Positions 35,411 through 44,194 of a stretch of 64,000 bases of DNA are shown here, one piece after another. The position numbers and the translations under genes are program-made. The notes under the pieces are model-generated. The model did not search any database. It was not told the DNA's origin and saw nothing but the letters and a program-made list of their open reading frames with translations. Position 1 is the stretch's first letter. Every line of letters starts with the position of its first letter. Source of the stretch: Aplectana chamaeleonis (Eukaryota > Nematoda > Chromadorea > Rhabditida > Cosmocercidae); assembly GCA_029168955.1 (NCBI GenBank), contig JAPDOI010000374.1:1-64000 (forward strand). Direction: 5' to 3'.

Positions 35411-35512
35411 AAAGATGAGTTATGATGCCTCACAGAACTGAGACCTGAACAAGAGAAGTGCACCCTTCTCTTGGTCAGGTCTCAGTTCTGTGAGGCATCA
35501 TAACTCATCTTT
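35411..35512. repeat. 48-bp inverted duplication inside copy C
   Basis: The arms 35,411-35,458 and 35,465-35,512 match with one mismatch and a 6-nt loop. The left arm is the original finger-coding sequence (reads VHFSCSGLSSV). The right arm is an inverted copy that breaks the ORF, consistent with replication template switching. Confidence 0.9.
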
Positions 35513-35602
35513 GAACCTTTGGCATCCAAAGCATTGGACGCTTGTCCCATTCCAATTGACATTTCTGTCGCATGTGGTACATAGGTACTTCTTCTTCTGA
35601 GC

Positions 35603-35662
35603 GGGTCCAGGATTCCTTTCCACGCCGGTCCTTAGCAGGAGAACCCGAAGGAGAGGCGCGGC
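35603..35662 (-). other. 2A-like motif, copy C
   Basis: Encodes PLLRVLLLRTGVERNPGP. The flanking sequence differs from A and B, yet the hydrophobic/Arg run, G-V-E-R and NPGP are kept. Confidence 0.7.
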
Positions 35663-35708
35663 CGGCCAGCACCTCTCCCATGACAAAAACCCTCTTTGTG
35701 GAGGGGAT

Positions 35709-35781
35709 GACGTCGGTTTGCACGGAGGCGATCTTCTTTCCTCCACACTGCCACGGCACGAACGTACGACATCTCGGCAGC
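35709..35781 (-). ncRNA. HDV-like ribozyme, copy C (covarying form)
   Basis: 73 nt beginning at the element's first base. P1: GCUGCC pairs with GGCAGU (nt 30-35, G1-U35 wobble). J1/2 is GA. P2: GAUGUCG (9-15) pairs with CGACGUC (67-73). P3: ACG/CGU (17-19 with 27-29). L3 has 7 nt with U20 and G25. P4: GGAGG/CCUCC. J4/2 ends CAAAC with candidate catalytic C62 (35,720). Compared with copy B, three P1 pairs, one P3 pair and three P2 pairs differ while pairing is kept. Confidence 0.88.
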
Positions 35782-35792
35782 AGTGAATAACT
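35782..35792. repeat. Target-site duplication, 5' side of copy C
   Basis: AGTGAATAACT, matching 28,047-28,057 and abutting ribozyme G1. Confidence 0.9.
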
Positions 35793-36027
35793 AGTATATC
35801 ATTACGAAATTACAAACACAATGGGACTGTCAGCATATGTTCGGGCGAGAGTTGAGATTGTGAAGCTGAAATTGACACTGTGTCATGAGTTGTCGTAGAT
35901 GCATCTGAGATCGATACATAAGGAAACTAGCCGTCCAAGTAATATTTCAGAACAAAAGGACCAATTTCACAGAAAACTGGCAAAATCGACACCGTATGGC
36001 GATTTGAAATAGCTCAGACAAACTCAC
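35793..36027. other. no gene seen
   Basis: Flank of copy C without recognisable features. Confidence 0.35.
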
Positions 36028-36145
36028 GGCTCGTCCGCGGCGGCAGATGAGCTTTCCGGACGGTCCGCGGCGCTTGGCGGCTGATCCGCGGCACGATTGA
36101 TAGTGGGACGGTCAAACGGCCGATCCGCGGCGCTGTTTGTTCTCG
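36028..36145. repeat. GATCCGCGGCGC motif cluster 1
   Basis: Four to five irregularly spaced copies of G-A/G-TCCGCGGCGC (for example GGTCCGCGGCGCT and GATCCGCGGCGCTG). The same motif is clustered at 37,709-37,895. SacII-like CCGCGG cores are rare elsewhere in the window. Confidence 0.6.
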
Positions 36146-37021
36146 AGGGGGTGGCTCCGGGGCGCACCGCCAATCCACCATCTCAATACTGATCGATGAA
36201 AAGCAGCCACATATATTTTTGAGTTGTTTTTGGATTGAACGACTCCACCACCTCATCCCCCGAAGTCTTAAAACAATTTCTCAGCCGCTGACTTCGACTT
36301 TCTCTAATTTGTAACTTCTTCAAACCGTTATATCTACATGCACGCTAATTATTCTTTCTATATGCCGTCGCAACAACATCTAGGGCAGAAAAAATTCCCG
36401 ATGGTAAGTAAATTTTCATATTCTCGTTCAATTTTGAGATTCTCTTCTGATTTTGTTTTTTTTTTCATTCAAATAATTTTCATGATTGTTTGGTTTCGTA
36501 ATTCTCCTCATGTGTTTTTTTTTCAAGAATAGTTCCGGTTTGATACGGACTTCGATCAATTTCGGCATGAAACCAGATCTATCCTAGAAAACCAAACAAT
36601 CATATAAATCACTGGAATGTAAGGAAGGAAAACAAAAAGAGAGAATTACAAAAATAAACGTGAAAATGAAAAATTACCTACCACCGTGAATTTTTCCCCC
36701 CTAGAAGTTGTTGCGGAGCCATCTGGAAGGATACAACTGGTGTGCATGTAGATATAATACTTTAATATATGAAGAAACACAGAAGGACGGGTTTGGTCAC
36801 AGAAGTCAAGAAAATTGAAGAAAATGAAAAAAAAACACCTACAATCAGCTTATCGGCTACGGCGCCGGAATCTCGTCCTGCTCGAGCGCGTGCGGCCGCG
36901 AAGCGTCTCAATACGCAATTGCGGAGGGGAATTTGACGCAGAGAAGCACAGTACATGAACTCTGTTTCCATCGAGTGGGATATTCTAGTAGAGCACCACT
37001 CCCAATTAGATGGAAACAGTC
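36146..37021. other. no gene seen; hairpin at 36,960-37,020
   Basis: CTGTTTCCATC and GATGGAAACAG with inner GAGTGG/CCACTC form a hairpin next to the inverted-repeat arm. The rest is AT-rich. Confidence 0.4.
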
Positions 37022-37688
37022 AGTTCGCCCACCCCCAATCGACTCATTGGCCGTGAGACAGATTTCGGCATTGTTGCACGCTTTTCGCGCTAGCCTTATA
37101 ATCTCCTCAGAAAGCATCAGTATCACAATTTCGCAGGGTTGCTCTACCGTACGACTTATTTTCAGAGGTAGAACAGCTCAATTTACATGTAGAACTGGTT
37201 TCGATGTGCATTCGGAGCCTTGTTCAGTTTATAGCATATTGCAATGTAATCCCACGGTAACATGAATATTTGATTGTGCAATGACTAAGTGCTACAGATC
37301 TTCAGTCTAAACTAATATGTTACAAAGTTGTTGCTTAAGAGTCATAAAATATGAGCTCTCGATTTCGAGAATTTAAAGCTCATGGTCATACATTAATCAT
37401 TTGTTCATAATCATAATTATACATCATTATGTCTAAAAGATTGCAATAAAATATAATATTTTCACAATACTTCAGCGATACATGTCACAGTTGTACAGCT
37501 AAACTATCGAAACCAGTTATGCATGTTAGTCGAGCTGTTCTACTCTTGAAATTAGCTCTTACGATGGAGAAATCCTGCAAAATTGTGATATTGAGGCTTT
37601 CTGAGGAGTATGGAATGCTAGCGCGAAAAGCGTACTCCAATGCCAAAATCTGTCCCACGGCCAATTACTCGGTTGGGGTGGGCTGGAT
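37022..37688. repeat. Large inverted repeat (arms 37,022-37,212 and 37,508-37,688)
   Basis: Arms of about 185 bp align in inverted orientation. They share CGAAACCAGTT, GAGCTGTTCTAC, AAATTGTGATA, GCTTTCTGAGGAG, GCTAGCGCGAAAAGCGT and CACGGCCAAT. An AT-rich spacer of about 295 bp lies between. Both arms keep one open frame with LSEE, LARKA, NA-IC and TAN, possibly by chance. Flanking motif clusters at 36,028 and 37,709 may belong to the same larger element. Confidence 0.75.
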
Positions 37689-37708
37689 AACAATATTCAA
37701 AAGGACTG

Positions 37709-37895
37709 CCCGCGGCGGCTCTCAGGACGGTCCACGGCGGCTGTCAGGACGATCCGCGGCGCCTGCAGGACGATCCGCGGCGCTGGCAAGATGGTCCGCG
37801 GCGCATTGCCTGCGCATCCGCGGCTTCGGTGAAGGATCGTCCGGTCGTCGGCCGCGGACGATCCTGCAAAAGCGCCGCGGATCGTCCTTGGGCTT
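37709..37895. repeat. GATCCGCGGCGC motif cluster 2
   Basis: About eight near-tandem units such as GGACGATCCGCGGCGC, in both orientations (the last ones are mirrored as GCGCCGCGGATCGTCC). Same motif as cluster 1. Confidence 0.7.
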
Positions 37896-37984
37896 GTCTG
37901 AGAGGTAACATTTAGGGTGCAGACTGAAGCCTGCCGGGCATCCTCAGATGGTCTTAGGTGGCGGTTAATGAGTGGGACCATATC

Positions 37985-38090
37985 GGCTTCCAGGCTCCGA
38001 TGAAGGCATGATTGCCGAAACGTTAGCCGAATAAAGCTGAAAAATCTCGGTCTTCTGCTCAAGAATACAATTACGATAAAAGTGGGTGAC
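37985..38090 (+). repeat. Dispersed repeat with GAAACGTTAGCCGAA tail block, copy 2
   Basis: Reads GCTTCCAGGCTCCGATGAA, a GGCA-TGAT-TGCC stem-loop, GAAACGTTAGCCGAATAAAG, then CTCGGTCTTCTGCTCAAGAA. It is the plus-strand counterpart of 27,563-27,690 and the better preserved copy. Confidence 0.6.
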
Positions 38091-38219
38091 TTTGTCTTTC
38101 TGCATAATTGGGGAAACTCCAATTCAATCTCGCGCTCGTTCACCACATAATGTGTCAAAGCGAAATGTTCATGATCTATGCGGATCTGGGCGGAGATTAG
38201 GTTAGATCGAGAGATTAGG

Positions 38220-38394
38220 GCTTCTTGATTGAATTCACAGAAACGGGAGTCTGGGACCAGTTTGGTGGGCTGAACACGAAGCGCGCGTCGAAAAGCTCCT
38301 GCGTGCACCTCAACACAGGAGCGCCGCGCGCATCTCATTTCACCAGCCAGACTGGTCCCAGACTCCTCCTTTTCTGTGGGTTCAATTAATAAGC
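38220..38394. mobile_element. Foldback MITE, 175 bp
   Basis: Ends GCTTCTTGATTGAA and TTCAATTAATAAGC. Inside, GGAGTCTGGGACCAGT on the left is mirrored by ACTGGTCCCAGACTCC on the right, and GCGCGCG blocks lie near the centre. Confidence 0.7.
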
Positions 38395-38465
38395 TTGGAG
38401 ACGTAAGGCAGTGCTTGCGCGCGGACGCAAGCGCATTGTGTCATGGGGAATTCATTCTGATGCAG

Positions 38466-38878
38466 AATTTACGTCATTGAAGAAGCCAGAAAAGAGCTCA
38501 TTCATGAAAGTGAATGTGGTTCCCTATGGATTCCTGAGAATATTAAAGATTTACTTCCCTCCCTTGTCGCAGAAGACGCTATGTTGAAAGTATTTCTAAA
38601 GTTACGGGCGTTTGACAAGTCCCGACTCGTTTTCATTTCCGAGTCGTCCGCAAATCTAGAGTATACATTCGTTTGTAAAATTACCTCCAACCTCACGAAC
38701 TTAGTAACGAACTACTTCATCTTACTGTCAGGTTTTTCCATTCTCTGTCTTGTCCCGTCATTTCTCTATCGAATTTGCTCTTTTTTTTCCTATTGGCGTT
38801 CAACAGAGAACGAAAGAACATTTGGGTAATTGGTTCGGTTTCACTCCAATTGATGCTCCTTCATGTTCACCACAATAA
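38466..38878 (+). CDS. Candidate 3'-terminal exons of an unknown host gene
   Basis: An acceptor (TTCTGATGCAG) at 38,465 is followed by a 205-bp open exon. It encodes YVIEEARKELIHESECGS, then LWIPENIKDLLPSLVAED and LKVFLKLRAFDKSRLVFISE. A donor (GTTTGT at 38,671) and a T-rich acceptor (GCGTTCAACAG at 38,806) give a final exon NWFGFTPIDAPSCSPQ and a stop at 38,876. The charge and hydrophobic pattern looks like a real soluble protein. I do not recognise the family. The donor is weak and upstream exons were not found; a foldback MITE lies just upstream. Confidence 0.35.
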
Positions 38879-40340
38879 TATCTAGGACATGTTGATTCAT
38901 CAGCAGCTGAATTTGGAAAGAAAGTTTGCTAGCAAGGACATCCCTCTAAATCCAATCAACCTCTGTGTTTGTTAGTGTGTTCCCAAAGTCTTACGTGTTG
39001 AAAACGCTTTATGCAGTCCTCGTTCTGTAAATGTTTTAGCACGTGTACAAAGTTCTCGAAAATGAGCTGTCCGATTGCGAATCGATTGACATGGGTGGAC
39101 GTAGTCTGGTGAGTTTGGTTGCTTTTGTGCATGCTTTAGCCTTCACTTTTTGTCGTCTTTATCCCATTTTGAATTTCTGGTTCCCTCCTTTCCGCATGTG
39201 TGTATAGGTTTTGAAAATGTGCATGGTTGCATGACCAGTGTTTGACCCCTTCCCTACTTCATTTTCGGGTTTCGTAGTTTTGTTCTTGGGATGTTTCATT
39301 ATCAATGGAAAATCAGCTTTCTCCACATTGACCAAATCATATCACTCATTAAATTACTGCTGTTTCAAGGTGGATCAGGCGAGTGGTCTGAGCGATATAG
39401 CTAGGAAGCTTAGCAAATTTCAAAAGCACTTGAAAGAAAAGTCTACCCTGATTTGGATGCTTCAATCCATATCGGGAAAATGTTCCACTATCCGTCTTCT
39501 CCGAGTAGTAAGCTGCACCTGACTGGCAAATCACAACTGGTGTAAACGGCAATTTCCAACACAGTTTGAACCAGTTAATGTCTAGAGATCTATATATAAC
39601 CGAGATCTGGGCGTGGGGGGGGTCGTCAGTCAGATGAATAGTCATCAGGCTGTTTTTATGACGTTCAGAAAATTGTTTTGGATTTGGTTTAAGATTGTTT
39701 TCCAGGGTCATTCGTGGTTCTGAACGAGAACATCGGGTGCGTTTTTCGGTATTCTGATGTTACGGTAGAAAAAAAGCTATTTAGCACCCGTACGACCGCG
39801 CGCTCCACTTCCAATGTATTCAGTGGGTTTTGAAACCGGGATATTCGTTATGACTGAACCCGTAGAGAAGTTTTCATGTACCTTATGTAGTAATATAAGC
39901 TCTTTTAGTACGGGTTTTCCAGTTACCATGGAAAGGAATCTTTTTTCTTTTGAAGAAACGACAAAATATCGAAATTATGATGTAGATGAGCAGTGTGGAA
40001 ATGTGGTCGCTGGGGCAAAACAACCGTTGGTACGGAGAGTGGAAACGCGGTCTCTTAGGTGTTAGCTGGCGTAATCTACGATGGCATTTTGAAAATCGAC
40101 AAATTGACATCTCGGCACTCCAAATAATCTCCACAGAGAAGTTTTTGAGTCAAGCGGAGATTTTGACCAAACTACCGTATGAGGAAGCTTCTCGGAAATC
40201 GACAAATGGAACTTAGTCTCTTGTGTTCATAACCCCGAATTCCCTGAACATCCTCATAACTCTCCGATCCCAGGAAACGTTCTGATCCATCTGAGAAAAA
40301 AGCTTCTGTAACCCGCTGGCTTCATCAGCTCCAAACATTG
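38879..40340. other. no gene supported
   Basis: A short possible exon after TGCTGTTTCAAG at about 39,370 (SGLSDIARKLSKFQKHLKEK) has an acceptor-like start but no confirmed partner exon. The rest is degenerate. Confidence 0.3.
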
Positions 40341-42020
40341 ATTCGAAGACATTCATAAAATATATATTTATTTACACAAGTTTACACTCGTGTGGAAAAA
40401 AAAAGAAAACAGGAAAACGAACAATCAACCTCAAACGGAATATTCAAAGCAAAGGTACTGTAAACCAATGAAACGAGAACAACGATGGATCAGTCCGAAG
40501 AATAGCACAGGGAAACGAGCAACCCAGCACTACGGAGGGTCACTCCGCCGCCCCCTGAAGCCAGTTTCATGTGCACTAAGTTCTTATAGGCGCCGAAGTT
40601 TATAGGAATAGTATCGTTCCTACTGAGATCTTCGAATACCGGAACGATTCTATTAGTGAAAAAGCAGCGCCGACACTCAAGATTTGACACGGTACGGTGG
40701 AATTTAATCGGACCCCCCCCCGGGTTACCGAATCTCTCGTTCTCACGAAATCCCCAGGCCTAAGACCAAACTTGCCATTGAAAAGGATATGATGGAACAG
40801 AAATAAATCATTCTTCTTCCTTCTGAGAGCCAAAGGCTCAAGGCCAAAGAGTGCATTTCTCTCAGCAGCGGAGGGCAATTGCCCATAAATGAAGCCATGC
40901 TGTCTGATAAGAACTCTTCTAGTAAAATTGTTCTGTATTTTTTCCAATCTATTAATGTTCTTGGGTTTGGCGGGGTTGAATACCGGGGTACCGTTCTCGA
41001 GTAGAGGCCTTACATACGTGGTGTAAGCTCTGATAAGCACAGAGGGATTGCAAGTTGACAAACCCCTGAAAATATTATTCATGGCAAAAGTTGCTTTATT
41101 CGAGATAGATTCACAGTGCTTATCAAAACTCAGACTTGTAGTAATAGTGAACCCTAAATCAGTTATTTGGTCAACTTCTTGGATCTGACAGCCACTGACA
41201 GTATATCTACTGTTAGCATTGCTATTACCCAAGTGGAGAACCTTCGTTTTTTCTTTTGCCAACGGGAGATTCCAATCGCGAGACCAAGTACTAACAATGT
41301 CAATAGACTGTTGTAGCAGGATACAGTTCTCCGGTTGGGAAACGTCCCGATAGATCTTGATATCATCCGCAAATGCACTGAAACAGTGCCACAGGAAGTG
41401 ACAAGACTGGCGATTTCGTGATTGTATATGTTGAAAAGTATGGGCGACAATACTCCGCCTTGTGGTACACCACTCAGGACTGGCCTTGGAGTTGAGTGGG
41501 AAGAGTCAACACAGACCGAGAACGTCCTGTCAGTTAGGAACGAGCGTACCCATGGAACTATTCGCGGATGGATACCAACCATTGAGAGTTTTTGCAATAA
41601 TTTGTCATGAGGAACCTTATCAAAAGCCTTAGCAAAATCAAGATACACAACATCAACACTCTTCCCAACATCTAGGAAAGCCGTCCACTTGTTTAGTGCT
41701 TCTATGGTTGCAGTCACAATGGACTTCCCTCCCTGGAAACCATGTTGGAAGGGAGAGATAACCTGATTCGCTTCCAAGTGCCAAACGATTCTCTTCAGAA
41801 TTTTTTTTCGAACAGCCGTGAGAAAATAGATGTTATACTGATTCGTCTGAAATTAGCAGGGTCTGTGAAAGGGGGCTTTTTTGGAATGGGGGTAACAAAT
41901 GATTGCCTCCATTTGATGGGGACTTCACCAGACATGAAGCTCAGATTGAAAATGAACTCCAGGGTACCTGCAGTATCAAGAGCGATCTTCTCTTTGTAAA
42001 ACCATAATAGCTCCTAACCA
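40341..42020 (-). mobile_element. CR1-like LINE, copy E (5'-truncated)
   Basis: Same family as element D: the 3' end is GTGTAAACTTGTGTAAATAA with a short TATATTTA tail, and the RT half is similar at nucleotide level. The 5' part is missing beyond about 42,020, and an internal deletion removes part of the linker between WFYKEKIA and the EFIFNLSF block. TSDs were not identified. Confidence 0.85.
40490..41940 (-). pseudogene. Copy E reverse transcriptase (frameshifted)
   Basis: Frames read, in order: VTPIPKKAPFTDPANF, a T-run shift near 41,805, ISPFQHGFQGGKS, VVYLDFAKAFDKVPHD (motif A), SGVPQGGVLSPIL (motif B), a 1-nt shift near 41,385 just before the FADD motif, then SLSFDKHCESIS, VFNPAKPKNINRLEKIQ and FTRRVLIRQHGF. 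A last shift lies at about 40,715 in a C-run. It keeps the base missing from D at the PKK position, so it serves as reference for that lesion. Confidence 0.85.
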
Positions 42021-42310
42021 GAACGTATTCCGTAGCAAACGACCGGATTTTCTGGTACTAGTTCCCCATTGAGATGCTTGGCCCTCCGCTGCAGATACTG
42101 GAAGATAGACCAGGGTAAGGCGTAGCGGTGGGACCGGTCCGTGAGAGGTGCGCCCCCCCCCCCCTTACAGCTTTGGAATCTGTACGGCCCCCTACCATCG
42201 AGGTTGTGGCTTCAGCCCTTTGTGTGAACCAATTTGAGTAAAGTCTCTTCCGAACAATGCTTCCAAATGATTTTTCAGCGAAAACGGACGTTATAGGTGA
42301 AGCCACACCG
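42021..42310. other. no gene seen
   Basis: Non-coding, with a C-homopolymer near 42,155. Confidence 0.35.
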
Positions 42311-42875
42311 ACCACAATCGGCTCAAAATGGTCGGATCGACCTGGGACTCGGTCGACAGCTTTTTTCAATGTCCCCCTTCAAAATAAACACTACACCAGC
42401 CCAATCCTAGAGAATTATTGTTTCGACCTCTCCAGACGCCTAAGTCCAGACAGCGGTTTTCGATTTTTCAGCTCCCCGAATGACACCTTCATCGTTGACG
42501 GCTTGGCTGCTGGAAGAGCTAACCAAGTAATATACTCACTTGTCGACCTGATAATGCTTTGAAATCTGATCCAAGGGCATTTATCGCAAAAATCACACGG
42601 TGTGATGAGGCCCTTTTGAGGCCCAAATCACACCGTCACATTTACAACCGTCACACCGGCCGTAATCAGCTCAAAATGGTCGGATCGACCTGGGACTCGG
42701 CCGGCAGCTTTTTCCAATGGCCCACTTCAAAATAAACACTACACCAGCCCAATCCTGGAGAATTATTGTTTCGACCTCTCCAGACGCCTAAGTCCAGACA
42801 GCGGTTTTTCGATTTTTCAGCTCCCCGAATGACACCTTCATCGTTGACGGCTTGGCTGCTGGAAGAGCTAACCAA
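42311..42875. repeat. Direct duplication of about 215 bp
   Basis: 42,311-42,527 and 42,668-42,875 are direct repeats with few differences. Both run from GGCTCAAAATGGTCGGATCG or CAGCTCAAAATGGTCGG to GGCTGCTGGAAGAGCTAACC. The 140-bp spacer contains a hairpin, GGTGTGAT-GAGGCCC with a mirrored partner ATCACACC. A CACCG-CACACCGGCC block precedes each unit, so the duplication may be longer and decayed. Confidence 0.85.
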
Positions 42876-44149
42876 AATTTACTAGCACAAAGCACGGCAT
42901 TGCCCTGACTCAGTTCAAAATTCAAAACAAGAAATGAGTTTTCAGAATTTTAAGTATTTTTTGACTTCGGTATTTGGTCGTAATACATGTATTTCTTTCT
43001 GGAATTTCCTCTGACCACAGGTCAAATTCTGGAATCCCCTCTGACCACGGGTCAAAACGTGACAGATTTCTGCTATGATGACCGTCTGATCATTTAATAT
43101 TAGGAATTTCGAGGTGGAAATATGCACTTTTCAATAGTTTACGGGTATTTACTCAGTTATTCCGAATCACTATTGCATGGTACTCGTTCAAAGCAGCTCA
43201 AAAATTACATCAAAATTGAAATCAGACCACTCTGAACAAGTTATGGCTATGCGGCGGTTTTTGCGCGCAAAATGTCCCGAATCGCCGTTTTTGCAAAAAA
43301 AAAACTGCTCGGTTCTGTAGGAGGGAAATTTTTTGCATGATAACGGACCGGGGGCCTGCGCCCTCCCCCCCCCCCCCTCACCCGACGCCCAAGGCTGCGG
43401 CCCCCCTCCGTGACCGTCACACCGTACGCCTGAGCCTGATGGTTTTGTGCCTGTTGAATGCATCGTATTCATTTTCTATGACATCAGCATCCAATTGTCA
43501 TGTGGATTCGTGATTTTTTAAAATGTTTTTTTTTCGGTTTAGCCTTATAATGCATTGTTGGGTTCTGCGGGACTACCCGTCTAGGAAGCACTACCGTTAC
43601 ATGTGAGGTTGAGTGACTCCCAGCTATTGAGTATGACAAAGAGCGTTGGATGTCGTGATGTTCCTACTCACGTAACTGGGTCGTGTGTAAACGAAAACGA
43701 ATGTGCAACCATCGTTGGGTTGATAGTAGTAGTATTAGGTTGAAGCGAATGCTCCCCTTCACTCGACTTTAATGAATTTTTAAGCATTCAGCGTTGGATT
43801 TTTAGCCAAATGTTTGAGAATACCAATTATTCTTCCATTTTTGCTTCTTCCCATCTCAAGAAAACCTCGTAGCTCTAGAGTTATATTCCGAAATTAAGGG
43901 CTGTGTCCACGACAAAGACTATCTTCGATTTTCCGCCGGGAATCGTAAGGACCGTCCAGTACAACAACAACGTCGAAAAAACGGTCTTCAGCGAGCTCCA
44001 GTTGGCCCCATACGACCTTAAAGTTGACTGAGCGAGCGCACGAGGCCCTGTTTACATAACATCCATCCATCGAGGTGAACATAAAAGGAGGAAGTATAAG
44101 ATATCTGAAGGCTGGAATAAGGCGAATCCAACATGTCTACTTCGATGAT
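42876..44149. other. no gene seen
   Basis: Contains a short tandem GGAATYYCCTCTGACCAC at 43,003-43,035 and C-runs near 43,365. No exon supported. Confidence 0.4.
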
Positions 44150-44160
44150 GGCTGTTGTGT
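44150..44160. repeat. Target-site duplication, 3' side of copy B
   Basis: GGCTGTTGTGT, identical to 47,601-47,611. Confidence 0.9.
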
Positions 44161-44194
44161 CTTCTTCTTCTTATCGGCCACATAGAGCTTCTCC

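Larger units (their letters stand above)
34055..35772 (-). pseudogene. Copy C, 5' half: 2A-like, PHD finger and APE (frameshifted)
   Basis: ATG at 35,772 lies inside the ribozyme as in A and B, but its frame does not reach the 2A motif; the 2A frame runs from upstream of 35,746 without an ATG. It encodes PLLRVLLLRTGVERNPGP, then a finger start CTTCDRNVNWNGTSVQCFGC. The finger's second half (VHFSCSGLSS) is separated by an inverted duplication of about 48 bp (35,411-35,512). The APE part has HINLNGLRAKL, VQETKL, GDFNAH and SDHVP in two frames (break near 35,100), with a further break near 34,350. It ends at the D insertion after FTTTQVEK. Confidence 0.88.
28058..35781 (-). mobile_element. Ribozyme/2A non-LTR retrotransposon, copy C (split by element D)
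   Basis: The two parts, 28,058-29,838 and 34,055-35,781, together make about 3.5 kb, the same length as copies A and B, and are enclosed by an 11-bp target duplication. The 3' tail is AAAGAAGAAGA. Domain order is identical to A and B, but sequence divergence marks a separate subfamily. It is interrupted between the APE and RT parts by the CR1-like element D. The uninterrupted reading across the junction is FTTTQVEK joined to TIKEMRNSRAIGPDG, a normal RT motif-1 region. Confidence 0.92.

Noticed and set aside
37709..37895. CRISPR-like array
   Set aside because: Repeat units are irregular, in both orientations and without regular spacers, and the genome is eukaryotic.
39370..39522. Possible exon SGLSDIARKLSKFQKHLKEK
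   Set aside because: Acceptor-like sequence precedes it, but no donor or partner exon was found; kept only as a note.
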